From Bacteroidota bacterium (GTDB taxonomy: Bacteria > Bacteroidota > Bacteroidia > Flavobacteriales > Flavobacteriaceae): 64,000 bases of DNA. Both the position numbers and the translations under genes were made by a program. Location of the stretch: positions 372,001 through 436,000 of the forward strand of contig JAQCDS010000001.1 of NCBI GenBank assembly GCA_027620655.1, given 5' to 3'. This document shows, piece after piece, positions 1 through 8,398 of this stretch (position 1 is the stretch's first letter; each line of letters starts with the position of its first letter). The notes beneath the pieces are model-generated. The model had not been told where the DNA came from. It searched no databases and saw nothing but the letters and a program-made list of their open reading frames with translations.

Positions 1-1
1 A

Positions 2-433
2 AAACGAGGAATTATTGAAATGGCCGATGCAGTGCTTATCAATAAAGCAGATGGTACAAACGTAGATGCAGCAAAATTAGCCAGAAATGCTTTTAAGAGC
101 GCATTGCATCTCTATGCAACAAATCCTTCGGAATGGAACCCAAAAGTGATGCTATGTAGTGCTTTGAAAAACCAAGGCATTGTAGAGGCATGGGATATGA
201 TTGAATCGTATATAAAACTAACAACATCTAATGCCTTTTTCTTTAAAAAAAGAGAAGAACAAAATATTTTTTGGATGATGCAATCTATTGAAAATCAACT
301 TCAAATTGATTTTTTTCAACATAAAAACACCAAGAAATTTCTTGAAGGACAAATTCAACTTGTAAAAGAAAATAAGATTTCTCCCTTTGTTGCTGCGCTG
401 GAGGTTTTAAACTACCACAAGTCTTCGCTCTAA
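2..433 (+). CDS. meaB: MeaB/ArgK-type GTPase, C-terminal part (partial)
   Basis: C-terminal part of the G3E-family GTPase that loads and protects adenosylcobalamin on methylmalonyl-CoA mutase. The frame is open from the window edge, so the Walker A and switch regions lie outside. Visible are the hydrophobic strand leading to the guanine-specificity motif NKAD (fragment residues 14-17) and the helical C-terminal arm used for dimerisation. The ATG at 20 is internal, because the frame continues upstream with family-like residues (KRGIIEMAD). It converges on the PAP2 gene with a 27-base 3' overlap. Methylmalonyl-CoA mutase itself is not in the window, so the partner is inferred from the family. 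Confidence 0.85.
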   Translation, partial: KRGIIEMADAVLINKADGTNVDAAKLARNAFKSALHLYATNPSEWNPKVMLCSALKNQGIVEAWDMIESYIKLTTSNAFFFKKREEQNIFWMMQSIENQLQIDFFQHKNTKKFLEGQIQLVKENKISPFVAALEVLNYHKSSL

Positions 434-976
434 ATATTTGAATAAAGTGTAAAACAAGAGCCCTGAAAACACCCCAAAAGTCAAACCACACAAAATATCA
501 AGTGGATAGTGTAGGCCTAAATAAATACGACTGTAACCAACAACAATACTCCATGGTAACATGAGATAAATCATTTTTCTATTTGGCAATTTTAACATTA
601 AAATTGTAAAAATAGCAACTGCCATTGTATTGGAAGAATGTCCAGAGAAGAAACCATATCCCCAACATGCACTCTGACGGATTTGCTCCATGACCCCCTC
701 TTGAGCACAAGGTCTTAATCTTTCAAAACTAAATTTAAAAAGATTGGTAATTTGATCTGTAAATGTAATCATCGCTATGAGTGATAAAACTAAAATTAAA
801 ATCGCTTTTTTACTCAAGTTTTTACACATCAAATAAAGCAAAAAGATATAAAGAGGAATAAAGTTGAGTTTGTTTGTGACGACTAACCAAAAAGAGTCCC
901 AGGTTGGACTTCCCAAATTATTGAGATAGACAAGTAAATCACGGTCTAATTCTAAAATTTGATCAATAATTTGCAT
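407..976 (-). CDS. PAP2-family membrane phosphatase
   Basis: Integral membrane phosphatase of the type 2 phosphatidic acid phosphatase family, expected to dephosphorylate a lipid phosphate such as undecaprenyl pyrophosphate, phosphatidate or lipid A at the outer face of the inner membrane. All three catalytic motifs are present: KX6RP (K81, R88, P89), SGHS (111-114) and SRX5HX3D (S149, R150, H156, D160). About five hydrophobic segments surround them. Length 189 aa is normal. It is the last gene of a minus-strand run; its ATG overlaps the stop of the preceding 76-aa gene (TAATG), which implies coupling. The exact substrate cannot be read from sequence. Confidence 0.88.
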   Translation of the reverse strand: MQIIDQILELDRDLLVYLNNLGSPTWDSFWLVVTNKLNFIPLYIFLLYLMCKNLSKKAILILVLSLIAMITFTDQITNLFKFSFERLRPCAQEGVMEQIRQSACWGYGFFSGHSSNTMAVAIFTILMLKLPNRKMIYLMLPWSIVVGYSRIYLGLHYPLDILCGLTFGVFSGLLFYTLFKYLERRLVVV

Positions 977-1206
977 TACTCATTTTCATATTTGGCAACT
1001 TCTGAATCATAAAAAGAAGTGGCTTGTTGTATGGCATTTTCCGCTTCAGTTTGTAACTCTTTTTCATCTTGCTGATCAAAATCTTCAAGCCATTCTAATT
1101 CATCATTTTCCAAATTTATGACAAATCGTGGGAATTCTGTGTGTATTATAAATATGGCCTCTGGAAATTCAGAGTTGTCTCCAAGAATAAATTTTGGTAA
1201 TGTCAT
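976..1206 (-). CDS. Small acidic conserved protein, function unknown
   Basis: A 76-aa acidic protein without signal peptide or membrane segment. The first half looks like a beta-rich fold (LPKFILGDNSEFPEAIF), the second half is Glu/Gln-rich and probably helical. I recognise it only as the kind of small protein seen in Flavobacteriaceae genomes. It is tightly packed: its ATG overlaps the MATE stop codon (ATGA) and its stop overlaps the PAP2 start (TAATG). That double coupling is the main argument that it is real. No function is assigned. Confidence 0.7.
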   Translation of the reverse strand: MTLPKFILGDNSEFPEAIFIIHTEFPRFVINLENDELEWLEDFDQQDEKELQTEAENAIQQATSFYDSEVAKYENE

Positions 1207-2582
1207 GATTGTTCTTGTTTAAGTATAAGTTTCTTCGAAAGATAATCAAAACGAATGTATAAAAAAACTGATGATGCGGTTAACCCTGCCAAAAGCCCTA
1301 TCCAAATCCCTGTACTTCCATACTCTGATGCATTTCCCAAATAATAACTTATAGGAAAACCAATAACCCAATAGGCAATAAATGTGATAAGTGTTGGAAT
1401 TTTTACGTCTTGTAAACCTCGTAATGCTCCCAAAAACACAACTTGAGTACTATCGCTAATTTGAAATAAAGCAGCAATAATAAGCAGTGTTGAAGCAATT
1501 TGGACCACATTTTGATTGTCTGAAAAATGTTTTATATCATTTAAATCTAAATAGAATGTTGGTAAAACTTGATGAAAAGTAAGGAAAATAATCGCAAAAA
1601 TGGTTGCAAAAATAAAGCCCATAAGGAAAATAGATTTGGCAATTCTCCTAAGTTCATTTGGTCGCTTTAGTCCTTTTTGATTGCCAACTCTAATGGTAGC
1701 AGTCACGCTCAAACCTACAGCTATCATGTATGTCATAGACGATAAATTTAGTGCAATTTGATTGGCTGCTTGTGCATTTTTACCCAAAGTTCCACTAAGC
1801 CAAATGGCAGCTGTAAATACGCCAATTTCAAAAAACATTTGCAACGCACTAGGCAATCCCAAACTGATAATTTTTTTTATCATTGAATGTTCTAGAACGA
1901 AAAATTTTAAATCTTTTAAATATGATTTAGTTTTTTTTAATTGAACTAAGAAATACCACATTAGCACTACCATCACAAATCGAGAAATAAGTGTACCTAT
2001 ACCTGCACCAACAACACCCATTTTTGGAAACCCCCACAATCCAAAAATCAATACGTAATTAAAGAAAACATTAATTACATTAGCTAAAATTGTGGTGTAC
2101 ATTGGATATCTTGTTAGCGACATACCATCGCTAAATTGCTTTAATGCTTGAAAAATAATTAAGGGAATTAAAGAAACTGAAATCATATCCAAATAAGGTA
2201 ATGCAAGAACCACTACTTCTTCTGGCTGATTCATCATATACATCAATGGTTTGGCTAGTAAAATTATTACAAACAGAACAACAGCAATTGCTGTACAAAG
2301 TACCATTCCATGTTTTAAGGCAGATTTTCCACGTGCAAAATTTCCTTCAGAATCTGCTTCGGCAACCAAAGGCGTAATAGCTGTAGAAAAACCAATACCT
2401 AAAGACATAGCTACAAAAAAGAAACTATTCCCTAAAGATACTGCGGCCAGCTCTGCTGCACCAAGCTGTCCAACCATTAAATTGTCTACCAAACCCACAA
2501 AAGTATGACCTAGCATGCCCATAATAACAGGTGCAGCTAGGTGCCAATTATATCTAAATTCTTTGGTGTATGCAGAAAACAT
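1203..2582 (-). CDS. MATE-family multidrug efflux transporter
   Basis: Twelve-helix cation-coupled antiporter of the MATE family (NorM-like branch), exporting drugs or metabolites across the inner membrane. The 459-aa protein begins with the family-typical amphipathic segment EFRYNWHLAAPVIMG, followed by the GLVDNLMVGQLGAAELAA region of helix 1/2; the second half repeats the pattern (LPSALQMFFEIGVF). I chose the ATG at 2582 (MFSAYTKEF) because the longer frame to 2651 overlaps the DUF5606 gene and its extra residues do not look like MATE sequence. It lies in the ruvX-def-DUF5606-MATE run. The substrate is unknown. Confidence 0.9.
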   Translation of the reverse strand: MFSAYTKEFRYNWHLAAPVIMGMLGHTFVGLVDNLMVGQLGAAELAAVSLGNSFFFVAMSLGIGFSTAITPLVAEADSEGNFARGKSALKHGMVLCTAIAVVLFVIILLAKPLMYMMNQPEEVVVLALPYLDMISVSLIPLIIFQALKQFSDGMSLTRYPMYTTILANVINVFFNYVLIFGLWGFPKMGVVGAGIGTLISRFVMVVLMWYFLVQLKKTKSYLKDLKFFVLEHSMIKKIISLGLPSALQMFFEIGVFTAAIWLSGTLGKNAQAANQIALNLSSMTYMIAVGLSVTATIRVGNQKGLKRPNELRRIAKSIFLMGFIFATIFAIIFLTFHQVLPTFYLDLNDIKHFSDNQNVVQIASTLLIIAALFQISDSTQVVFLGALRGLQDVKIPTLITFIAYWVIGFPISYYLGNASEYGSTGIWIGLLAGLTASSVFLYIRFDYLSKKLILKQEQS

Positions 2583-2607
2583 AGCTAAATATTTGAAACA
2601 AAGAAGA

Positions 2608-3021
2608 TTATTCTTCTTCGTCCTTTGAAGCCTTTTGTGCATCAAAAGCACCTACAGACAACAACAAATTGTACCAACGTAATAATTTTTTGATATCACT
2701 TGTATATACACGATCTTCATCGTAGTTAGGTAAAATTGAGAATAAATATTCTTCCAAATCATCTTTAGAAGCATTGGGAGAAATGGAGGTCTCATTTCCA
2801 TTTTCTTTATCGAAAATTTTATCAAAAACGTCGGATAAAGGAACTTCTCCTTCTAAAGTATACATTGAAATATCGCTAAGTAAACTTTGTGTTTTATCTA
2901 TTTTGATAAATGTTCGTTTGTTATCTAATAAAGATTCTACGATGTAACCACTTCGGCTTGGATTGACAAGTTTAAAAAGGCCAGGTTTATTGGCTATAGC
3001 GAGTATTTTATCTAAAGTCAT
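2608..3021 (-). CDS. DUF5606 domain protein
   Basis: A 137-aa cytoplasmic protein of a Bacteroidota family known as DUF5606. The N-terminal half (MTLDKILAIANKPGLFKLV...) has the alternating strands and the RSGYIVESLLDNKRTFI pattern of the domain; the C-terminal tail is acidic and ends in a run of Asp/Glu. It sits 12 bases downstream of def on the same strand, an association often seen in flavobacteria. No catalytic motif is visible, and a role linked to peptide deformylase or translation would be speculation. Confidence 0.82.
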   Translation of the reverse strand: MTLDKILAIANKPGLFKLVNPSRSGYIVESLLDNKRTFIKIDKTQSLLSDISMYTLEGEVPLSDVFDKIFDKENGNETSISPNASKDDLEEYLFSILPNYDEDRVYTSDIKKLLRWYNLLLSVGAFDAQKASKDEEE

Positions 3022-3033
3022 TATTATGTTTGT

Positions 3034-3627
3034 TTAAAATCTTTTTTTAGAAATTTTCGGAAAACGCATACGATAATCCACATTTATTTTTCCTTTCGAA
3101 ATAGAGGTTAATTTACTTTTTATTAAACGCTTTTTCAGCGTTGAAACTTTATCAGTAAATAAAACACCTTCAATATGATCATATTCATGTTGAATCACTC
3201 TTGCAATTAAACCATCAAACTCTTCTATATGCGTATCAAAATTTTCATCCTGATAGCGAATTTTTATATGTGGTTTTCTTAAAACATCTTCACGAACATT
3301 TGGAATACTCAAACAGCCTTCATTAAAAGCCCACTCCTCGCCAGTTTCTTCTAAAATTTCAGGATTAATAAATGCTTTTTTAAAGGATTTGAGCGCCTTT
3401 TTTTCTAATTCTGAATAGGATTCATCTTCTGCAAAAGGCGATGTATCAACTAGAAACAGTCGAATAGATAATCCAATTTGTGGAGCAGCCAAGCCTACAC
3501 CATAAGCGCCGTACATGGTTTCATACATATTGGCAATGAGTGATTTTAAATCTGCAAAATCTGATGTAATTTCAGTAGCTTTCTTCTTTAAAACTGGATC
3601 TCCGTATGCAACAATTGGTAATATCAT
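3034..3627 (-). CDS. def: Peptide deformylase
   Basis: Metallo-enzyme that removes the N-formyl group from nascent proteins as they leave the ribosome. All three diagnostic motifs are intact: GVGLAAPQIG (43-52), EGCLSIP (103-109, metal ligand C105) and HEYDH (147-151, two metal His plus catalytic Glu). Length is 197 aa; there is an insertion with Ser/Glu/Lys-rich sequence around residues 65-85, which is common in Bacteroidota enzymes. It follows ruvX by about 60 bases and probably has its own promoter (TATTTTTG on the minus strand at 3646-3653). Confidence 0.97.
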   Translation of the reverse strand: MILPIVAYGDPVLKKKATEITSDFADLKSLIANMYETMYGAYGVGLAAPQIGLSIRLFLVDTSPFAEDESYSELEKKALKSFKKAFINPEILEETGEEWAFNEGCLSIPNVREDVLRKPHIKIRYQDENFDTHIEEFDGLIARVIQHEYDHIEGVLFTDKVSTLKKRLIKSKLTSISKGKINVDYRMRFPKISKKRF

Positions 3628-3645
3628 TCTTCAACAATTTTGGGT

Positions 3646-3653
3646 CAAAAATA
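3646..3653 (-). promoter_or_regulatory. Bacteroidota -7 box for def
   Basis: Reads TATTTTTG on the minus strand, a perfect TAnnTTTG match, with its end 19 bases before the def ATG. No TTTG at the expected upstream distance, so only the -7 element is supported. Confidence 0.5.
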
Positions 3654-3688
3654 CAACTCTCAAATCGTAAAAAACAAAGGAAAAAGAA

Positions 3689-4099
3689 TTATTTACGATT
3701 CAAAAAGGATTGAAGTATAAGTGTGGCACTAATTTCATCGATCGTCGCTTTGTTTTGACGCTGTTTTTTCTTCATTCCACTATTAATCATAGCTTGAAAG
3801 GCTAGTTTGGATGTAAAGCGTTCATCTTCTCTTTCTATGGGGATATTTGGGAAAGTGTTCTTTAATTTTTTGATGAATGGTTGAATAAAATGCTCACTCT
3901 CAGAAGGTTGATTATTCATTTGCTTAGGTAAACCTACTACAAAAATATCCACTTCCTCTTTAGAAATATACTCCTTTAAGAATATGAGGAGTTGTTTAGT
4001 TTCAACAGTAGCAAGTCCCGATGCAATAATTTGAAGCGGATCAGTTACAGCAACACCGGTTCGTTTTTTTCCAAAATCTAATGCAAGAATTCTTCCCAT
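3689..4099 (-). CDS. ruvX: RuvX/YqgF putative Holliday junction resolvase and pre-16S rRNA nuclease
   Basis: RNase H-fold nuclease of the YqgF family. In other bacteria it is essential and takes part in 16S rRNA 5'-end maturation; junction resolution was the earlier proposal. The start MGRILALDFGKKRTGVAV carries the first catalytic Asp (D8) and the Gly/Lys/Arg pattern of strand 1; DIFVVGLPKQMN (strand 4) and a C-terminal DEISA stretch carry the other acidic residues. Length 136 aa is typical. It heads a minus-strand run toward def, preceded by a TATTTTTG box. Confidence 0.93.
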   Translation of the reverse strand: MGRILALDFGKKRTGVAVTDPLQIIASGLATVETKQLLIFLKEYISKEEVDIFVVGLPKQMNNQPSESEHFIQPFIKKLKNTFPNIPIEREDERFTSKLAFQAMINSGMKKKQRQNKATIDEISATLILQSFLNRK

Positions 4100-4104
4100 T
4101 TCAA

Positions 4105-4112
4105 CAAAAATA
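4105..4112 (-). promoter_or_regulatory. Bacteroidota -7 box for ruvX
   Basis: Minus-strand TATTTTTG, a perfect TAnnTTTG match, only about 6 bases before the ruvX ATG. This would give a very short or leaderless transcript. No -33 element is recognisable. Confidence 0.4.
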
Positions 4113-4199
4113 CAACTTCACTTATATAACAAGGCCGAAAAAAGCCTTATTTTTTAAAAAACTAGCGGGAAATTTACACTCTCTTTTTTCAATATGATA

Positions 4200-4207
4200 T
4201 ATATTTG
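4200..4207 (+). promoter_or_regulatory. Bacteroidota -7 box for dapD
   Basis: TATATTTG matches TAnnTTTG and lies 18 bases before the chosen dapD start at 4226. Its presence argues against the longer dapD frame starting at 4205, which would lie inside the promoter. Confidence 0.5.
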
Positions 4208-4225
4208 CTCTTTAATTCAATCAAA

Positions 4226-5041
4226 ATGACCACATTACAACAAACAATAGAAACTGCATGGGATAATCGAGAATTGCTCAACGAAAAAAATACTCAAGAT
4301 GCCATACGTGAAATTATTTCATTATTAGATGAGGGAAGTCTTCGTGTTGCCGAACCAATTGAAAATGGGTGGCAAGTGAATGAATGGGTAAAAAAAGCTG
4401 TTGTGATGTATTTCCCTATTCAAACTATGGAAACTATTGAAGTGGGGCCTTTTGAATTTCACGATAAAATTCCACTCAAAAAAAACTATAAAGCTAAAGG
4501 AATTCGTGTGGTACCACATGCTGTTGCACGTCATGGGGCTTATATTTCCAAAGGCACGATTTTGATGCCAAGTTATGTAAACATTGGAGCATACGTAGAC
4601 GAAGGTACAATGGTAGACACATGGGCCACTGTAGGGAGCTGTGCTCAAATTGGTAAAAATGTACACCTTTCTGGTGGCGTAGGTATTGGCGGTGTTTTGG
4701 AACCCCTACAGGCTGCGCCAGTCATTATTGAAGATGATGCTTTTATTGGTTCGCGATGTATTGTTGTAGAAGGAGTTCGTGTAGAAAAAGAAGCAGTTTT
4801 AGGAGCTAACGTAGTGCTTACGGGTTCAACAAAAATTATAGACGTTACGGGTGCTGAACCTATTGAATTGAAAGGCATTGTACCATCTCGTTCGGTGGTA
4901 ATTCCTGGAAGTTATACCAAAAAATTCCCTGCTGGAGATTTTAATGTACCATGTGCACTCATTATTGGAAAACGAAAAGAGAGTACAAACAAAAAAACCT
5001 CCTTAAATGAGGCGCTAAGAACACATAATGTAGCGGTTTAA
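4226..5041 (+). CDS. dapD: 2,3,4,5-tetrahydropyridine-2,6-dicarboxylate N-succinyltransferase
   Basis: Succinylase of the lysine/meso-diaminopimelate pathway: transfers succinyl from succinyl-CoA to tetrahydrodipicolinate. The 271-aa product matches the family length. The N-terminal helical domain (TLQQTIETAWDNRE) is followed by a left-handed beta-helix of hexapeptide repeats around residues 95-215 (VVPHAVARHGAYISKGTILMP onward, VNIGAYVDEGTMVDTWATVGS, VHLSGGVGIGGVLEP). The start at 4226 (MTTLQQTI) fits homologues; the upstream ATG-like frame is excluded by the promoter. It converges on the WaaP-like kinase gene, sharing a TTAA in which both stop codons overlap. Confidence 0.96.
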   Translation: MTTLQQTIETAWDNRELLNEKNTQDAIREIISLLDEGSLRVAEPIENGWQVNEWVKKAVVMYFPIQTMETIEVGPFEFHDKIPLKKNYKAKGIRVVPHAVARHGAYISKGTILMPSYVNIGAYVDEGTMVDTWATVGSCAQIGKNVHLSGGVGIGGVLEPLQAAPVIIEDDAFIGSRCIVVEGVRVEKEAVLGANVVLTGSTKIIDVTGAEPIELKGIVPSRSVVIPGSYTKKFPAGDFNVPCALIIGKRKESTNKKTSLNEALRTHNVAV

Positions 5042-5808
5042 ACTTTTTTAAACTGTAATTTTTGCCCACGCTTACGTAGTTTCTTTGAGTTTACTTTTTT
5101 CTGAAAAGCACGACTGTATTTGAGCATAAGATTGTACGTTTCCTCAAAAGATTTTTCAGACAATTTAGCATAGGTTTTTGCCATAATTTTAACCATATAT
5201 TTTGAAGGCCACAAACGTCTAATATTGTGCATTCTTTGGTCAAAATTCAGAGTTTCAAAACGCATTCTATTTAAATCAATTAGATAAAAATCATAGTGAT
5301 TATTTTTTGTTTTTACAATAAGTGTGTTTCCTGGCGAATGATCCAAAAAATTGATATCTGATTCATGTAATAGAAATGTAAATGCTGTAAATTGTTTTAA
5401 TATTTCATCGCGGTTTGGATAATTTAAATCGTGAATTAAAACTCTAAAATCCAAATCATAATAGACTTGAAGGCTGATGTAATAACTTTCTTTTAAACCA
5501 AAAAAATTAGTGGCTTCAAAATAAGCAACCGGAGTTGGTGTTAGAATTGATTTTTGAAGTAAAATATTAGCATATTTGTACGAACGTTTTGCTTTTGACG
5601 GGCGAATAAATTTATAAATAAACGCATTAAAAAAATTAGGCGTTTTAAATTTTTTAAAATTCAAATTTAAGCCCTCAATTTCAATAGATTTAATACTATT
5701 TCGATCTGATTTTAGAAGATTTCCGTTCTTTGTTTCAAAATTTAAGATTGCTTGTTCAATAGCAACTTTTTTGTCTTGAAAGTTAGAATGTATGATAAGA
5801 TTCTTCAT
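5038..5808 (-). CDS. WaaP/KdkA-like lipopolysaccharide kinase
   Basis: Protein of 256 aa with the fold signature of the small-molecule/LPS kinase branch related to KdkA and WaaP, which phosphorylate Kdo or heptose of the inner core. The catalytic-loop region reads LDHSPGNTLI (D156, N161), followed 17 residues later by the metal-binding LIDLNRMRF (D178, N180); a helix with HESDIN precedes it. The N-terminal lobe is poorly conserved, and the C-terminus is strongly basic (KKLRKRGQKLQFKK), fitting membrane-surface work. It lies beside a GT9 glycosyltransferase, consistent with LPS-core assembly. Substrate is inferred. Confidence 0.78.
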   Translation of the reverse strand: MKNLIIHSNFQDKKVAIEQAILNFETKNGNLLKSDRNSIKSIEIEGLNLNFKKFKTPNFFNAFIYKFIRPSKAKRSYKYANILLQKSILTPTPVAYFEATNFFGLKESYYISLQVYYDLDFRVLIHDLNYPNRDEILKQFTAFTFLLHESDINFLDHSPGNTLIVKTKNNHYDFYLIDLNRMRFETLNFDQRMHNIRRLWPSKYMVKIMAKTYAKLSEKSFEETYNLMLKYSRAFQKKVNSKKLRKRGQKLQFKKV

Positions 5809-5866
5809 GGATGCTTTTACAACTTTGAAAAAAGTAATATCTTGCTAAGATAGGTTATAGACTTTT

Positions 5867-6946
5867 ATGAAAAAAATACTTGTGATTCAAAATAAACGTA
5901 TTGGAGATGTTCTTATCGCATCGTTGATAGCTTCTAATATTAAAACTGTTTTTCCTGAATCAGAAATTCACTATTTTGTTTATGACTACACTTCTGGGGT
6001 TATTGAAAATCATGATTGTATTGATAAAATTATACAAATCAATGAAAAACAACTCAAGAAAATCCCAAATCTCATAAAAACAACCTGGCAGTTAAGCAGA
6101 GAAAAATATGATATCATTTTTGACCCCTATGCCAAGTTTCAAAGCCGATTTATATGTTTATTCTCTGGCGCAAAAATTCGAGTAGGTTTCAAGAAAAAAC
6201 AAAAAGATCCGATACTTCCATTTTATACACACAATGTGAATTTTTTAAAAGAAAAATCACACATTTGCGGAAAATCCATACAAGATCGTGTGCATTTGGT
6301 TAGCAGTGCTTTTCCATTAAAAAACCCCATTTACGAGCCTAAAATTTATTTAGATAAAAGTGAAAAAATGCAATCTGAGCTTAAAGTCTTTAAAAAGCCT
6401 ATTATTATGTTTGGGATATTGGGAAGCACCCCTCAAAAATCGATGCCAAGTACTTATGTGATTGAACTCATAGACCATATGACATCAAAGTATGACATCA
6501 ACATTTTATTCAATTATTCGCCACATCAAAAAAGTGAAGCGCAAAAAATATACGATGGTTGCAAACACAAAAATGCAATTATTTTTGACATTTATGAAGA
6601 TAGCATCAGAGGGTTTATAACACTAATGAACGAGTGCTTCCTTTTGGTTTCTAACGAAGGAGGTGCAGTGCATATTGCTAAAGCACTTAAAAAACCAACA
6701 TTTACTATTTTCTCACCTTATGTTTTAAAATCTAGCTGGGCGAGTTTTGAAGATGGTATGTTTCACGATTCAATACACTTACTTGACGAAAAGCCAGAAT
6801 TATTTTCAACAAACAGAAGTAACTTAAAAAAGATTGAAGAAAATCCTCAATATCTATATCATCAACTTACACCAAAATTAATTCTTAATAAAATGAATCC
6901 ATTTTTAAAATACCATTTACCTAATGAAAAAACTAACCTTTCTTGA
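5867..6946 (+). CDS. GT9 glycosyltransferase (LPS heptosyltransferase-like)
   Basis: GT-B fold enzyme of family GT9, whose members add heptose or related sugars to the LPS inner core from the cytoplasmic side. Residues 4-22 (ILVIQNKRIGDVLIASLIA) carry the RIGD nucleotide-sugar motif; the C-terminal domain has the typical LLVSNEGGAVHIAKALKKP near residues 260-278. Length 359 aa is normal. The next gene, a methyltransferase, starts 23 bases before this one ends. No ADP-heptose synthesis genes are in the window, so the sugar could be something else. Confidence 0.88.
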   Translation: MKKILVIQNKRIGDVLIASLIASNIKTVFPESEIHYFVYDYTSGVIENHDCIDKIIQINEKQLKKIPNLIKTTWQLSREKYDIIFDPYAKFQSRFICLFSGAKIRVGFKKKQKDPILPFYTHNVNFLKEKSHICGKSIQDRVHLVSSAFPLKNPIYEPKIYLDKSEKMQSELKVFKKPIIMFGILGSTPQKSMPSTYVIELIDHMTSKYDINILFNYSPHQKSEAQKIYDGCKHKNAIIFDIYEDSIRGFITLMNECFLLVSNEGGAVHIAKALKKPTFTIFSPYVLKSSWASFEDGMFHDSIHLLDEKPELFSTNRSNLKKIEENPQYLYHQLTPKLILNKMNPFLKYHLPNEKTNLS

Positions 6947-7523
6947 TAGTCTAAAAAATTGGAAAAGGAAACTCCGTTGGGATAGACAGTATAAAAGCGG
7001 AAAATGGAACTATTTGTTTGAGAATGAAGAAGAACCACGCTATAATGGAATCATAAATGCTATCAAAAAATACACTGAAAATCCAAAATTATTGGATTTA
7101 GGAGCTGGAGAGGGTGTTTTAAGGTATAAATTAAAAGAGCAAAAATCTTCATTGAAATATTATTGCGGCGTAGATTTTTCTCAAGTCTCCATAAAAAAAG
7201 CTAAAAAATTTAATTTTGATAATTCAAAATTTTTGGTTGCAGACTTACACTACTACACCCCCGAAGAAAATTATGATGCCATTATTTTTAATGAAGCATT
7301 TTATTACATAAACCATAAGTTAAAGTCCGACGTCTTAGAACGTGTTTTATCTAAGCTAAATACTAATGGAATTTTAATTGTTTCTATTTTTAAAGAAGGT
7401 GAAGGCTGTTGGGAGTTTTTTAATCATGTTGATTTAAAGCCATTAGAATTTAAAAAAATTGAATCTTCAAAAGAAAATAGATACTGGAAATTAGGGGTGT
7501 ATAGAAAAAAGAACTTAAACTAA
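6924..7523 (+). CDS. Class I SAM-dependent methyltransferase
   Basis: Small-molecule methyltransferase of 199 aa. Motif I is LLDLGAGEG (56-64); the acidic residue after strand 2 is in YYCGVDFSQVS, and the motif corresponding to strand 4 is NYDAIIFNEAFYYI. The N-terminus is basic with WKRKLRWDRQYKSGKWNYL, a pattern common in surface-polysaccharide methyltransferases. It overlaps the GT9 gene by 23 bases and converges on a GT2 gene with a 4-base stop-stop overlap. The acceptor is probably a sugar of the same glycan, an inference from context only. Confidence 0.83.
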   Translation: MKKLTFLDSLKNWKRKLRWDRQYKSGKWNYLFENEEEPRYNGIINAIKKYTENPKLLDLGAGEGVLRYKLKEQKSSLKYYCGVDFSQVSIKKAKKFNFDNSKFLVADLHYYTPEENYDAIIFNEAFYYINHKLKSDVLERVLSKLNTNGILIVSIFKEGEGCWEFFNHVDLKPLEFKKIESSKENRYWKLGVYRKKNLN

Positions 7524-8350
7524 GTCTGTTCAGATTTAATAATTCCAGAAGCTGTCCAAACTGATTTTTCAGATTTTACTTTACTTCGTCTTTGAAGATT
7601 TTTTTCTATGGATTCCTTTGTTTTGTAACCTCTTGGATGGTCCAAATGCACACAAACAGCACTATAGCGTAGTTGTTTACTTTTTATACCATAATTAAAA
7701 AGACGCTCACCAAGTTCACGATCTTGACCACCATATTGCATGCGTTCATCAAATCCATTTACAGAAAGAATATCTTTTTTCCAACCGGATGCATTATGAC
7801 CATTCCAACTTGCATTTGTTGGAGTAATTGTATTTAAAAACCAAGATACAAACCCTTTAGCAGTCAACTTGAAATTCTTAAATGTAGGTTTCAATCCATG
7901 CAATTTTAACCATTTTAAATCAAAACAGCGACCTGTATCTATATCTTCGTTTGAAATCAATTTAGAAATTGACATGGGAAGCATAAAATAGCCACCTGAA
8001 AGGAAAAAACCTTCTTCTCTATGTTTAACATGACATGCTACAAAATCTTGTCTTGGAATACAATCACCATCAGACATAATGATATACGGCGTACTACATT
8101 TTTGAATGGCTTTATTCAAAATTTGAGATTTTTGAAAGCCATTATCTTCGTGCCAAACATGAACAATAGGATAAAATAATTTAGATTGAATAGACTCAAT
8201 AAGATCGAGAGTTTCTTGCCCAGAACCATCATCAGCAATTACAATTTCGAAAAATTGGTAAGATTGATTATTGTAGCCAATCAGTACCTTTTCTAACCAT
8301 CTTGGAGAATTATAAGTGCTTATAATTATGGAAGTATCAATCTTATTCAT
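7520..8350 (-). CDS. GT2 glycosyltransferase with GT7-type C-terminal region
   Basis: Inverting GT-A glycosyltransferase, 276 aa. The N-terminal strand and loop are SIIISTYNSPRWLEKVL; metal-binding DGD lies at 94-96 (IIMSDGDCIP); the C-terminal acceptor part has GWKKDILSVNGFDERM and GGQDRELGERL (207-217), the arrangement also found in galactosyl/GalNAc-type transferases of the GT7 C-terminal family. It stands on the opposite strand to its neighbours, converging on the methyltransferase and divergent from the next GT2 gene. Donor and acceptor are unknown. Confidence 0.86.
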   Translation of the reverse strand: MNKIDTSIIISTYNSPRWLEKVLIGYNNQSYQFFEIVIADDGSGQETLDLIESIQSKLFYPIVHVWHEDNGFQKSQILNKAIQKCSTPYIIMSDGDCIPRQDFVACHVKHREEGFFLSGGYFMLPMSISKLISNEDIDTGRCFDLKWLKLHGLKPTFKNFKLTAKGFVSWFLNTITPTNASWNGHNASGWKKDILSVNGFDERMQYGGQDRELGERLFNYGIKSKQLRYSAVCVHLDHPRGYKTKESIEKNLQRRSKVKSEKSVWTASGIIKSEQT

Positions 8351-8376
8351 CTGAGTGCGAAGATAAATATTTTTTA

Positions 8377-8384
8377 TAAATTTG
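8377..8384 (+). promoter_or_regulatory. Bacteroidota -7 box before the GT2 gene at 8399
   Basis: TAAATTTG fits TAnnTTTG and ends 14 bases before the ATG at 8399, in the short divergent intergenic space. No clear -33 element. Confidence 0.42.
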
Positions 8385-8398
8385 CCCTAAAATCAGCG

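Noticed and set aside
4131-4155. Hairpin AAGGC/GCCTT followed by T-run upstream of dapD
   Set aside because: Only a 5-bp stem, and no plus-strand gene ends before it; ruvX starts in the other direction. Not called a terminator.
4205-4225. Longer dapD reading frame starting at 4205
   Set aside because: Its first codons overlap the TATATTTG -7 box and add residues not seen in the family; ATG 4226 fits better.
4325-4878. Minus-strand frames opposite dapD
   Set aside because: Shadows of the hexapeptide-repeat gene, with repetitive low-information composition.
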